This document shows, in pieces, positions 34,100 through 47,900 of a stretch of DNA of 64,000 bases. A model generated the notes under the pieces. It was not told the DNA's origin. It did no database searches and worked only from the letters and a program-made list of their open reading frames with translations. Positions within the stretch are counted from its first letter, which is position 1; the number at the start of each line of letters is the position of its first letter. Origin of the DNA: Septoria linicola (lineage: Eukaryota > Ascomycota > Dothideomycetes > Mycosphaerellales > Mycosphaerellaceae); assembly GCA_024114885.1 (NCBI GenBank), contig CP099433.1, positions 124,001 through 188,000 of the forward strand, written 5' to 3'. The position numbers and the translations under genes were made by a program.

Positions 34100-37000
34100 A
34101 AGTTTGCTCCTATATATAGGTTTAGCGCTTAGTACTTAGTATTACTATATTAGTGCCTTAGCGTATTAGCGCCTTAGCGCTTCTATCTTACTACGCGCCC
34201 GCTTACGCGCTACGCTTCGAATACGTCTAGTACTATATAGCTACTAATATATTCTTTAGGTTCCTACTAGTTGTACTCTTTAGGCTAGCCCTACTAGCGG
34301 ATTAAGTACTAGCGTACGCTCTTCCTTACTCGAGTTCTAAGGATCTTCTTAACTTCCTATTTACCCTAGTAGCCTACGAGTAGTATACTCTCTACTTACG
34401 TCTCGCTACTCTTCTAAGGTTCTAGAAGCGATATATAAAATACGTTATAGATAAGAGCGTCTAGTAGTAGGGCCAAGCGGTACGCCTACTTCCCTACTAC
34501 GTTAATTACCTTAAAAGGCCTAGTAAACTTGTCTACTAACTTCTTCGAAAGAACCTTTAATCGTAGGTTCTTTATTAATAGTAAGACTATATCGCCGACC
34601 TTATATTCCTTAGCCTAATACCTATTATTAAAGTACCTAGCCTACGTCTCGCTTACTTCTCGCTAGCGTTTACTTAGTATCTTATAGTTCTTCTTTAATC
34701 TTTCTATAGCTTCCTTAGTAGCTAGTATCTCCTTTTTAGGAAGCGTACTCTAAGCTTCTCGCCTACTCGTTACTAGCTCTAGATTAAAACTATATAGCGC
34801 TATAAATAGTAATACCTTTAGTATTACGTACGTACTATTATTATATACGAACTTGGCTTGTACTAATAGGTCTACCTAGTTATCTTGTTACTTTACGTAG
34901 TAGATACGTAGGTAAGTCTTAAGCGTCTAATTCGCTCTTTTAGTTTACCTATCCGTTTATAGATAGAACGCTATACTTAGCTTACGCTTTATATACGCCT
35001 CGTAGTAGAAGTCAGACTAAAACTAACTTATAAATATAGACTCTCTATCGCTAATAATGCCTATAGGCATACTATAATACCTAATTACTTCTAATATTAA
35101 GACTCCTATAAGGTTACTACTAGTATACCTCTTTATAGTTAGGATAAAGATAACTATCTTTATATATCGGTCGATAATAACTAGAATCGTATTATATACG
35201 TATACTCCTCGCTTACTTAGTAGAAGGTCTATAATAAAATCCTAAGTTAATTCTTAGAATAGACGATCCGGTATAGGTAGCGTAGTTAGCTCGCTATTTA
35301 GTCGATAGCGACGCGCCTTTACCTTCTAGTAACTCCTATAGGACTCTACGTATTATACGATATCCTTAGTTATCTCTAGCTACTAGTACTTCCTTCGTAC
35401 TAGCGAGATAGTCTTGTCTTTACTAAAATAGCCTATAAGGGTATTATCGTAGTATATACGAATTACCTACGTCTATAAGGCGTAGTTCTTAGGTACGTAT
35501 AGTAAATCGTCTACCTAGAGGTTTCTCTCTCTTATAGTATATTACTCGAATTAGCTACTATTACTTATCGCTTACGAGTATACTACGCTTATACTTAGCT
35601 CCGCCTATACTAGCGCACGAGTATATCTAAGGATCAAGTCTAAGACGTTTACGTATAGCTCTTCGCTCTTAGTAATTATACCTACTACTCGTATAGGCGT
35701 TAAAAACTACTACTATAGGTTAGAGTTAGTACTTCTCTCTATCGAAGAATACTATTCTTTATAAGTCGTATAGACGCGAGCTACGAGCGGTCCGCCTACG
35801 TCTCTCGTACTCCGATTATCCTATAGCTATAACTTAGTCTATAGAGTAGGTAGTAGGTTAGTTACCTCTACTACCTCCTTAGCGTAATCGCTACGCCTTA
35901 ATAGCGCGTCGGCTACGTTTCGCTTACCTATCTAGTACGTTATAACGAAGTCGAATAGGGCTAGGAATATAGCCTAGCGAGCTTACCTACCTATTAACTT
36001 CTTTACGCCTATAAACCTACGAAGGTTAGTATAGTCGACTAGTACGTCGATCGTATATAAAGCGCCTTCGAGGTACGGCTTCTACGCTTTAAAAGCCTTA
36101 ACTACTATAAGAAGCTCCTTATCGTATACCTCGTAATTATATTCTATAGTAATTATCTACCTAGACATAAATACGATAGAGTACTATTTAGACCTAAAGA
36201 GTTAGCTAAGGATTATAGTAATTACGTAATTAGAGACGTCGCTTTCGACCTATAACCTAAGCGTAAGGTTAAAGTACCTTAGTAGTAGTATTATAGAAAA
36301 ACGCTTTTTTAACTTAGTAAACGCCTACTCCTCTCGTATAGTCTACTTAAGTAGGCCTAGCTTCTTACCTACTACGGCGCCCTTAGATAACGCTATAAGT
36401 AGAGATACTACTCTAGAGTATTTAAAGATAAAACGCTAGTAGAAGTTAGTAAACTTAAGAAAGGATTAAACCTCTACGAGCGTTATAGGCGTTAGCTATA
36501 CTACGATTACGTCTATCCTACGTAGATCTATCGTAACCTCTCTAGTAGTTACTACGAAGCCTAGGAAATCGACTTCCTTCTACTAGAATTTGTACTTCGC
36601 TCTTTAAGTATAGAGTCTAAACTTCTAGAGACGCGTAAGTACGTCGTATACGTCGCGTACGTAGTCTATATAGCTCTTACTATAGATAAGAATATTATCT
36701 AGGTATACTACGTAGTACGTGTCGACTAAACCTACTAGAGTATAGTTAATATACGCCTAGAACGTAGCTAGAGCGTTAGTTAGGCTAAATAGTATCACCT
36801 TATACTAGAAGTAGCTATAGCGCGTATAGAACGTAGTCTTCTAGTAGTCGCTAGGCTTAATACGAATCCGATAGTATATATCTATAAGGTCTAGGATCGT
36901 AAACTATATAGCTCCTATAAGCCTATCTAGCGTCTTACTAATTAAGGAGAGTAGGTACCTATTCTTAATAGTAATTTCGTTTAATCCTTAGTAGTCGATA

Positions 37001-39000
37001 TATAGCCTTAGCTTACTATCTTTCTTTAGTACGAATAGGATAGGCGTACCTACCTCGCTAACGCTATACTTAATCTAATCGTACTTAAGACCTATAGTAA
37101 GGTACTTCTTTAATTCCTCTAGCTCCTTACCCGACTAGTAGTATAGCGGCCTAAAGAGTAGAATAGTACCTAGACGTAGCTTAATCGTATACTCTACGCT
37201 ATCTACTAGCTTACTCCTTATCTCCTCTATTAGGTTTAGAATATTAGAGAACTATTAGAACTTAGGAGGAAGAGGGTCAAGCTCTTCGCCTTTACCTATC
37301 TTACTTATTACTACTATATATATAGTTAGTATATACTTTAAGTCCTTAAAAAACTTATAGGCTTCCCTAACCTTAACGTTTTCGAAAGTATCGCTATAGG
37401 TCTACTTATCCGAGCCGCTATCGACTCGTATACGATAAGTACGCCTCTATAGTCGACCTAAGATTATATTAGAGGTTAGTATATCGTAGGTATAAAAGAT
37501 TACGCCTACCGTACGCTCTACTCCTATAGAGTCTACGAGCCGCACGCGTATATAGTATACGCTATAATAATACCCTAATTCTCTAGTAAACGAGGTAGCT
37601 AGAGGTAAGGTAGTATTAGTTCGAGCCGTAATACTATATTATAAGACAAAGGATCTTAATACTATATTAATATTAGTAGTATTATTAAGAAGGAATTAGG
37701 CTAGCTTAAGCCTATCCTACGCCTCGACTACGCCTTCTAGGTAAGTCGTATTTACGACTTATATAGAGAGATATATATCGCTACTAAGCTCGGTGTCTAG
37801 AGATTATAGTCCTTCTCTAATACCTTCTCTTTTTTTAGCGTCTCTATAGTAACCTTACGTACTAACGGCTTCTTACTATCGTCTTAGGCGCTTCGGTTAG
37901 AGTAGATAGAATTAGTACTAATATACCCCTTCTACTTATAGCTATAGTATTCTAAATACTTATAGCCTATAATAGAGCGAGTAGAACCTTTATCGCTAGA
38001 GCGACGCGTACTATTCCCTCCTAGACTATCGTCGCGTCTACGCGTAGGAGTATCGCTCTCTACGCGCTTACGCTTCGAGTGTATATCGCGCTCGCGGTCT
38101 CTATTACTCTAGCTTCCGCCCTAGTTATACTATATAGGAATTACCTTATCGGCTTACTCTAGGCGCCTTACTAACGTAACTAAATTAGCGCGCTTACTAG
38201 ATATAGTATAATTCTTAATAATCTCTTATTAAAGCGCTAGCTTTAACTTTATAAGGAGCTAGCGTACTAGCTACGCTTCGCTATAGTCGCCTAGTTAAGA
38301 CTCTAAGTAGCCTAGCTCTATAGCGAACTAGCGTACCCCTTAGCTCTTACTCTATTAGGCCTTCTTATACTCGACTATTACGAGGATCGTATAATTCGCC
38401 TAATCTCTAATAACGTTATAGATAAAGCGCTTGAACTTAGTCTAAGTATAGTCTAGAGGTATTACCTTAGAGTGTTCGTTATACTAGATCTCCTACGCCT
38501 TGCCTACGAGCTATATAATACTATATAGGACCTTCGAATCTTCTATAACAAACTCTTATAGACTATTAAGGAAGATTACTTTAAGGCTATAAATAAACTC
38601 TCTCGCCTCTTAGACTATCTCGCTCTAGAAGGTACGAGGTTCTCTAACTTTAGGACCTTTATATTACGTATACGACGCGCTATTATAAAGTATACTATCT
38701 ATAATACTAGTAGTAGCGTCGTCTTTAGAATCGCTAATATCGAGAGTACTAGAGATACTCGAGAATAGAGATTCTAACTCTATAAGAAGCCGATTATTCT
38801 CTCGTCGTAGAGCGCGTACCTCTAAGCGACGACGTAGTTCCTAGTTCTTAGCTTCGAGCTATATACGCTCTACCTACGTACTATCTTTAGTTATACTAGT
38901 AGACTTCTACTCCTAAACCTTATTAGTATCTATAAGATTACCTTAATCGTCTACTTCGCCTATTATAAGCCCTAGTAGCGCTATACCTACGTTATGTTAG
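34100..39000 (-). pseudogene. gag-pol of chromovirus B
   Basis: Minus-strand polyprotein in usual gypsy order. Gag is at about 37900-38990 (charged coil, then EVREFIRSLEVIF-type core and a zinc-knuckle-like block). Protease follows at about 37480-37750. RT lies at about 36600-37150 (VDYRELN, DTYYRIRIKP, active site VYLDNILI at 36689-36709, one Asp changed to Asn). Then come RNase H (about 36000-36300), integrase with HHCC and D..D..E blocks (34600-35700), the post-core KVGDIVLL block (about 34550-34620) and a chromodomain (34230-34370). A 16-bp repeat unit occurs twice at 34147-34179 near the 3' end. Stops are RIP type throughout. Confidence 0.87.
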
Positions 39001-39052
39001 AGAGCTATAGGCTTCTATAGATTACTACTCTTAGAAGGAGAAGAATTAGAAT

Positions 39053-39223
39053 TATAAAAGAGGTATATAGTAATATATAGAGCGCCCTCCTAATAAGACT
39101 ATTAGGATATCGTAAGACTAATTCTTGCCTTCTTTTAGATATATACGCGCACTATAATTATACTATACGCTAAGCCTACGAGCCTAAGGCGGGTCTAACC
39201 TTTAACCTTACCTAGCTCTTATA
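39053..39223 (-). repeat. 5' LTR of chromovirus B
   Basis: 171 bp. It is followed by TTCTT (39224-39228), the second target copy, and then by backbone D2 sequence. Confidence 0.88.
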
Positions 39224-41423
39224 TTCTTCTAGCTTAACCTAATCTAGAACTAGCTTTAGGTTTTCTTATAGAAAGGTATATCTCTTAAGATCTATTCTTT
39301 TATAGATATACTTACGTTTCGAGCTATCTAGTTCTTTAAGCTTATATAATATACTATCTTATAATACTTTAGATACTCTAAAAGAGCCTTTCTACCTAAA
39401 CGTAAGCTTATAGAAGAAGCTAGTCTTTAATTTAGAGCGATATACTAATACGAGATTACTTTCCTTTAGTATAGTAAGGTCTATATAGCGATATTTATTA
39501 AAATACGCCTTAGTCTATTCTCGAAGACGCTTTAAATATAGTCGTCCTTCTTCTATAGTCGTTTCTATAGCTTCTAGAGCTTAAGCTTAGATCGTAAGAA
39601 GTTCTACTCTTATCTTAACCTTATCTTAATCTATAGTCTAGAAATTATAGTATTCTAGCTCGATTAGTAGTACTACGTTATATCTAATTATTACTTCTAA
39701 TAGTATTAGGCTAGTAGTAGAGACTATTATCGTTCTCTCTACCTATAATACTACTAGAATATAGTCTCGAATCGAATTAAGGCTACTATTAGAGAGCTTT
39801 AAGTAAGTATCTAGTATCGTCTTATAGCCGACTTTAACGATAGCGTTAGATTAAGAGTAGTATAGCGAAATATTAATATATTTAATACTATACGATAGTA
39901 GTAGCTTCTCTACTTTACTAAGGTTAGTCTTATAGTTATCGAGAATAATAATAACTTCTATAGTAGTACTCTATTAGTAAAAGATCTCTTCCTATATAAA
40001 CCTTACTATCTATACTAAGAAGATACTCTTCGCTAGGTCCTAGAATATACGTACTTCTAGCTAGTATAATAGAGATTCGCGTATAACTATTAACGAATAG
40101 TTCTTCGTAATATATAAGCTATCGATATACTACCTCTAGCTAACTATAACTTAGAGCGGGATCTATAGCTCTCTAGGTATCTATTTCCTATACTAAAGGC
40201 TATAAGTAGTATATTACTAGATAGCGAGCGAGATCTAAGCCTAAACCCTATCCTACTACTATCGTCTCTAGATAAGATTATATTTTTATTTAGCGCTATA
40301 GTAACCGTTCTTATAATAGTATACTCTAATAATATAAGCTTATGTTTTAGGTTTATCGATAACTCGCTATATAGGCCTAGCTACTCGTTCTTAGCGCTAG
40401 AGCTAGTTATTCTTAATATAAAATAGTTAGTACTTCTTTCTTAACTACTTATATCCGTTATTAGAGACTCTCTTAGGTCTTTATATTTATATAAGTATAA
40501 AGGCGATATTTATTAACTCCTAAGAGTAAATTCTATTAATTATAGGTAGCTCGCCTTAAATTACCTATACTAAGAAAGTATTAACGTAAAAGGTATTAAA
40601 GAACTACTTATTAATTATCTAATCTATATCTTCTTCTTATTCTATAGCCTCTATATCTTTAGGCGTAATAGGCTTCCTTAATAGCGAATCTAGAGCTATA
40701 TACTTCTTACTAGGAATATATACGACGTTAAAGTCGAAGAGGTAGATCTATACTAGCTAGCGCGTTATTACTATATTTAGTAAATTAGAGATAGCCTTAT
40801 TAAGCTAGTAAACGAGAGTATTTATATTAATCTCTAGCTAAAAGTATACTCTAAATAACTATAGTTTTAGCTTCTTTAATATCTTTAGTATACTAAGGGA
40901 TTCGCGCTTTCTAGTATCGTATTTAACTTCTACTAGATTAAATAGGCTAGACTTATATCGAACTAGGTAGTAAAGAAGTAGCTCGTCTCGATCGTATTAG
41001 GAAAGCGTATATCTCTAACCTTTACTACTTAAATCTACGCCTATAATAATAAGTCCTACTCTTTCTCTAAAGTAAAGAGTAACTAGAGCTAGAGCTAAAA
41101 CTAGTACCTTTAAGACGATATCTTTAGCTAGTTATTATTTAGTAGTCTATTAAAACTTAGTATCCTTCTATAAGAGTTTAAATAGTAGAGTAAGGATAAT
41201 CGTAAAGTCTTTAACCTAGACATAGTAATATATAACTACTCTAAGGAAGGTTCGAATATCCTTCTAACTTTCTAAGTTTAGCTATTTCTTAATCTTCGCT
41301 ACTCTTATAAAGTCTAGATAGTAGCTATTAATACTAGTAAGGTAACTAACGATTACTAATTGTTCGTAATAGAGCTATAGCTTATTAAAAGCTATAGTTA
41401 TATTAGCTCGTTCTATATTATAG
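39224..41423 (-). pseudogene. Backbone element D2, segment 2: integrase, RNase H, part of RT
   Basis: Colinear with D 15018-17221. On the minus strand it encodes the GPF-type integrase end (39270-39500), the integrase core (39760-40500), RNase H and the downstream part of RT. It is cut at 41423 inside RT by element E (TSD ATAG, 41420-41423). RIP is heavier than in D: more CpG-adjacent changes are visible in the alignment with D. Confidence 0.85.
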
Positions 41424-41867
41424 TATAACGTAGTAGGCGTCTCTATACCTAGTAGGTAGGTCTATAGTAGCTACTACCGCCTTAGGTATATAAGGGCGAT
41501 TTTTAGGCTTACTATAGAGGTTATAGACTATTATCCTTTATACTATAACTACTAAGGTTAGAGAGGACTACTTAGGTTACTACTTAGCGATTATATAATA
41601 TAGTATTATTTTAATAACTTGTTCTACTTCCTACCTATCCTCTACTAGCGCTACTACTACGCGATCCTAATAGGCTTATAGCCTATACGGCCTACTATAG
41701 CTACCGACGTACACCTCTACGACTACGCGCCGTAGGCACGCTACTAATCTACCTATTATACCTACTACTAACTACTACGTAGAGCTATTACTCGACTCTA
41801 GCCCTACGACCTACGTATAGACTTATATACTACTACTCCTAGGTTAGTTATAGGTTTATATACTATA
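41424..41867 (+). repeat. 5' LTR of E
   Basis: 444 bp, closely matching 52142-52585. Confidence 0.9.
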
Positions 41868-42719
41868 TAAGAAGCCGAAGATAAAGCTACTACACGCCTT
41901 ATAAGGAACTAGAAGTCGCGCTATATCGCGTATAATACGTCTAAGGTAACGCGGCCTTAGCGTAAGAACTTATTATATAGGAAGATATAGTACTATAAGG
42001 ATTATAGGTAGAATAAAGAAACGCCTTAGGAACTACTATAGTACTAGCGCGTAGAGAAGGTAACGACCGACTCTATATAGCGTAGGTTATAAACGTATAT
42101 AGGCGTACGTTTAATACTAAAAAACTAGCTAAGGAGAGGCGCTAGGTCTCGAATTACCTAAGGAAATTAGAATTATTAGTTAACTAGGAAAGAGCTACTA
42201 TAGATTACCTACGAGGTAGCTATTTCCTAGGAGCTATAAAAGGTTTATCCTTAATATCTATATTAGGATAGAGGATATTAAGAAAGTTAGAAAAATAGTT
42301 AGAGTTACTAGCTTAGTTGAAATTGCCTAATATACGCTCTAGCGTAGATAGTCTAGCCTCTAGAGGCCTAACGAGGAATTAAGCGCGCTAGAGCGCTATA
42401 TATATCGAGTTCTTAGATCCCTTTAACCTATAGACGCGAAAACAAGTGTTTTCGCGTCTATAGAAGAGGTAGACGAATACGACTATTACTACCTTACCTA
42501 ACTTACTATAAGCTACTACTTCTAAAGTAACTAGCCTATTATATCTTCTTCTATAGATAGCTAGATCTCTAATAATATTAAGGTAAAGAGCTAGTCTATA
42601 GATAGTATTCTAGTAGAAGGATATATCGATACTCGAGAATAGCTAGCTTAGTTAGGACCTATTTAGTAACCTATAATAGATACCTAGCTAGAGTTCGCTT
42701 CTCTCTTATAGTAAGTTCT
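41868..42719 (+). other. 5' leader of E
   Basis: A primer-binding site is expected right after the LTR (TAAGAAGCCGAAG), but I cannot assign a tRNA after RIP. No clear domain is seen. A 15-bp perfect dyad, ACACTTGTTTTCGCG-like, lies around 42428-42462 (TAGACGCGAAAAC...GTTTTCGCGTCTA). Confidence 0.45.
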
Positions 42720-43640
42720 TAAAGCGAACAAACTAAAGCCGCCTATACTAGGTACTAATTAAAACTACTACTTTACTAGAGAGAATACTACTAAGTTCCT
42801 AGAGTAGTTCAAGTTAATAAGTAAGTACTATAGTCTCTAGGAGCCTTTATACGAGGACACTATTAAGCGTCTTATTATAAACTACTATACTATACTATAT
42901 CTAGAGATTCGGCGTTTAGAGTATAAGTTATAAGAGATATTCGAGACTACCTTCCTTAATTACTTTATTAAGAGTAATACCTACTATCTTATTCGATCTA
43001 GAGAGTACCTAGAGTAGCTCTACTAAAAGAGGAAGGTATAAGGTAATAACTTAAAAGAGTTCCTTCGCTAGTTCTATCTTACTTTAGACTCTATTAACCT
43101 AGAGGATATAAGTAAGCGTAAGAGATTAAGACTCTTACTAAATAGAGTACTAGTAACGATATCTAAGAAACTCTATACTAAGTATAGAATCTATCTATAT
43201 AAGCTAGAGACCTATAAACTATTCGAGAAGATCTTTAAGTTAGCTAAGGATCTTATTAAAGAAGAAGATAGTTTCTAGATAGAGTAGGCTTATAACTATA
43301 GTTAACTTAAGTCCTTATAGAAGTCTATTATAGAAGGCCGACCTATAGAAGCTATAGAAGTTATAGTTAGACTAATATAGACTAATAACGACCTAGTCCG
43401 TAACTTTAATAAGTTAACTATTAATAATCTAATACTTCTAAAGTAGAAGGGCGAGTATAGCTTAGCCTCTACGGCTATTTAACCTACTAGACAATATATG
43501 TCGCCTACTATCTAAGATAATAGTAACTAATAGTAATAGTAGGCTATAACGATCGAGGCGTACTTAGAGTATATCTCGCTATAGGTCGTAGAGTATATAA
43601 AAGGTCGCTACTATATCTACTATAGATTAGACTATATAGC
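42720..43640 (+). pseudogene. gag of E
   Basis: The plus frame reads as a helical retrotransposon capsid: FKLISKYYSL, EPLYEDTIKRLIINYYT, RSREYLE, NNLKEFLR.FYLTLDSINLEDISKRKRL.LLLNRVL, in the order of a gypsy-type gag core. Stops are RIP type. A zinc knuckle is likely at about 43600-43640 (RYYIYYRLDYIANFYS, with Tyr codons standing where Cys and His are expected after RIP). Confidence 0.65.
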
Positions 43641-44960
43641 TAACTTCTACTCGTTAATCGAGTATATAATTACGTAAGGATAGTTGACTTATAATATTAA
43701 TAAGAGGTTAATAATTAAGAGTATAACTAGTAAGTATATTATAATCTAGTATCTAAAATAGAATAGGATAACGCCTCGGATCTTCTATATTAACTAGATA
43801 TTACGTCTTTATAGGATAGAAGGCTATACTATAGTATACCTAGAATACCTAGTAAGCGATAAGTAGTATTAATAGTAGACTAACTACGATATAACTTAAG
43901 TAGTTCTAGGTTCTATTAAGAAAAGCTCTAATTAGACGCCTCGTAGTACCTTAGATTACTAGAATACGCTCGTAGTACTATTAAAGCCGTCCGGCTCTAG
44001 GAGCTCGACTATCTAGATAAGTATACTAAAGGTCGTATAGGTTAACTACGCGCGATCTACGTAGATTATTAGTATTCCTAGGCCTAAAGTATACTTTATA
44101 GAGTAGGACCTTAATAGGAGATATACTAGGGTTAAGGATTTAGAAGATAAGGACGCGCCTATCTATACTAACGTAGCGCGGATTAGTAAGAGTAAGGCTA
44201 AGGAGGCCGAGAAGCGAGCGCTAGTACCTATAATTTAGAAGTCTTAAGAGAAGATACTTAAAGGAAGAATTTAAGCTTAGTATAATACTATATATACTCG
44301 TAGGCCGACTAGGTATAGTATTTATAAAGAAAGGCTTAAGGATATATACGACGACTTAGTCGATAAGGTAAACGAAGAGGATTAGTAGTAGCGAGATACT
44401 ACTAGGTCTTAGACGTTAGAAGATAGTACTATCGACTATATTAATAAGGATATAGAAGACGAGGAACCTACTCTAGTTACGCCTTCTATTCGTAAGGTAA
44501 AGAAAGCCTCTAAGAAGTAGAGGCTAGATAACTAGGTAAGGTCTAAAGTACGCGTAGAGGACGATATAGCTCTAAGAGCTTAGAAGCTAGAGATAAAGCT
44601 ACTACGTCGTCTACTATAGATCTTATTTCCTATTACGCTTACTAAGTATATTATACTTAGAGGTATCAAGCTATCGCTTAAAGGACTATAGGCTTCTATC
44701 TATATAGATAACGACGAGTTATAGGAAGCTCTTACTCGCTAAACTATAGATGTCTATATAGCTAGTATAGAACTTAGCTAATAATTTAATAATAGGCTAC
44801 CTACTAAGATATAGAGATAGAGGTTACTACTATACCGAGTATATTCTCTTCTTAGGGAATTAGTGCCTAAAGGCTAGTATAAACCTTATACGAGATATAA
44901 TATAGTTACTATTAATAGAGGTATTATAGTATATACTAGTAAGGCTAATCCGTAAGAGGA
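43641..44960 (+). pseudogene. gag-pol linker region of E
   Basis: A continuous charged frame between the gag knuckle and protease, rich in Lys, Glu and Asp (for example 44150-44540). No domain is recognised; probably a polyprotein linker. Confidence 0.4.
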
Positions 44961-47900
44961 GCTATACGAGTAATTAGTAGTAGTCGACTTGTCTAGCGTT
45001 ACTCAAGACGTCCTCGTAGCGCTTCTAATCTAGATAGATATTTAGTTAAATAGTAAGCTTAGTACTAAGGACGGCTTAATCGATAAAGGTACTAAGTCTA
45101 CTATAATAGACTAAGTAGTAGCTAGAAGGTATAGATTAGCTATTTAGATAGATATTCTAGAGATCAACCTATCTACTATAGAAGGTCTAGCCTAGATAGT
45201 AGGTATCTATAGGAAGGTAAACGTTAACGTTCTCGGCGTTAAATACGTTATACTAGTCTTTATCTTAGTATCTTCTAAGGACGCTAAACTAGTACTAGTC
45301 CTCTTAGGTAGAGCGTAGGCGATAAAGATCTACCTATAGTCTAAGAACTACGACGATAGTACTTAAAAAGGTACTATCTATTATAGGAATAGCGAGTCGG
45401 TTACCTTTATAGGTATAGTCGGGACCTAGAGATACTAGACTATCGATAAGTTTCTTAGTAAAGGTAGCGCTTTAAAATAGTAGGTAGACTCGAGCTAGCT
45501 ACTACGATATCTACCTACTATATAGCTCTAGTAGGAATAGGAAGACTAGGCCTAATAGGACGCTTCGATTCTATCTAGCTCCTAGAGCTAGACTAAAATC
45601 TCGATACCTAGAGCGACGATTAGTTATCTACTACGATCGAGGATAGAGGCGATAACCTTTTAGATAATACGATCCTTATAGTAGTAGAGTATAATAGGTA
45701 GGCTAGCTATATTAGGGCGTATTATACTTCTATATACTACTATCTATAGAATCTCTACCTAAAGGTTCAAGCCTTTACTATATATAAGCGTAAGGTAAAC
45801 AAGGTTAAGCCTATAGACCTAAGCGTAAATTAGATAGATAGTAGTAGCGCTAGTAGTAACTATCGTTAGAAGTAAGAGTAGCTAGCGTAGGAAAGTAAAC
45901 TACTACTAGGTATAGGCCTATTCGATAGTAAGTACCTTATTAAGAAGTTCTCTAACCTACTAAAGGCGAGTAGGTTAACTCTAGAAGTAATAGTAGGCGT
46001 TACTACTAGCGTAGAACTATAACCTAGAGAGCGCTAGATACTAGAGAAGATACTCTTTAACCGAGAAGCGGTACTAGCGACTAGGTTCGCTTATCTCGAG
46101 CGAGTCTATCTAGAGGTAGCGCCTCCTTATATAATCTATATAGTAGAGTATATACTATAGTAATACCTAGGATTCTACTTGAACCTATCTCTTTATACTA
46201 TAGTAGAGTAGATACTATAGAAGCGTCTAGATATAGGAACTCTTAAGTTTAGCTATAGAGCCTATCGTAATCTATACTTTCTAGTTACTAAGAAGGATAT
46301 AGGTTCGTATCGTCTAATTAACGATATATAGTTAATTAATAAGGTTACGATTAGAGATACGTACCTACCTCCTAATATAGACTTATTTTCTAAGTACTTT
46401 ACTAGTTACTAGGTAGCTAGTATACTTAATATCTTCTCTAGCTATAACTAAGTTCTATTAGACCTAGAGAGTAGAGACCTTACTAGATTCGACTACGCCT
46501 TTAGATTACTTTAGATAACTACTATTCTATAAGAGGCGACTAATTCTATTACCTAGTTTATCTATATAGTTAACTATATACTATTTAATTACCTATCCTA
46601 TAGAGTACTAATATTCCTTAATAATTTTAGAGTTAAGAGTCTAAAGACTACTTATAATAATAAGGAGTTAGGACTAGGCCTCTATAGGTATATTATAGAG
46701 TATATCGTTAACCTTAATATAGTAATTACGAATACTAAGCGCGTAGGTATAACTATTATAGTTAAGAAGTTATAAATTCTAATACTAAGGATCAAGGTCG
46801 TAGGATACGTTACTAATACCGTAGAGCGCTATCTAGATACTATCCGAGTAGCTAATCTAGTTAACTAGCCGATACTAACTAATTAGAAGGAAGTATAGGT
46901 TTTCGTTAGTATAGTTATCTACTTCTATATTTAGATCTCGGGTTTTACTACTATAACGATCTCGCTATATAGGCTTATAAAGGAGAGCGAGGAATTCGTC
47001 TAGACGCCTATTTATAAGAAGGCGAAGTAGACCTACGTCTATTATCTAATCTAGGCTCCTATCTTAGTAGCTATTAATTACGATAAGGTAGCTAGCAAGA
47101 TTATCGTAGCTATAGATACTAGTAAGATTAGATAGAGAGCGATCCTTATATAGATAGTTAATAGACGAAGATACCTAGCTAGGTACGAGAGCGGTACGTA
47201 GAATACTACCTAGGGAGGATATAGCGCTAATAAGAAGAAATGTCTTAGAGTTAAGAAGGTACTTACTAAGTTAAAGCCTTAGCTATTTAGAGTATACTTT
47301 ATTCTTAGAGGAGATACTAATACGCTCGTTTACTAGCTTAATAAAGAAGCTACGGATTTGCCTAATACTATAGTTACGCGATAGATCGTATAGATCCGGC
47401 TCTTTACGTTTAAAGTTAGGTATATTCTAGGTAGGAAGTATACTAGTCCTAATTCGCTACCTAGAAAGCTAGCTAGTACTAAGGATAATATTATAGAGGA
47501 CGAGGATAAAGAAGCCTTCGTAGATAAGGCCTTCTTCTAGGTATATACGTCTAGGATTTCTATCTAGCTCTAGAGGCCTAATAGAGATAATATCGATTCT
47601 ATCTTCTAGAAGGATATTAATAGCGACCTAAGCGTATAAAAGTACTAGGCTAAGGCTATCGCCTTTATCCTACTTCGTAGAAGACGCTCGAATTATATAT
47701 CTAAGTCGGAATACTACTACTTTAGTAAGATAGCTAAGAAGTTCTTAGTTATCGATAAGAAGCTATACTAGTAGCTATATAGATAAGCCTCTTAGTAGAG
47801 AGGTATTAAAGACGGTACGATATAGAAGCTAATCGTTAAGGAGATCTATAAGTCTAGTAGCTATAGGAATACCGATTCTATATACTATATTCTTAGGTCG

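Larger units (their letters stand above)
28486..39223 (-). mobile_element. Chromovirus copy B, complete, interrupted by hAT-2
   Basis: 171-bp LTRs at 28486-28656 and 39053-39223, TG...CA ends turned to TA, and target duplication TTCTT (28481-28485 and 39224-39228). The empty site is in D near 15018. Without hAT-2 it is 6.7 kb: 5' LTR, gag, pol with chromodomain, antisense accessory ORF, PPT, 3' LTR. This is the only copy of the family complete within the window. Confidence 0.9.
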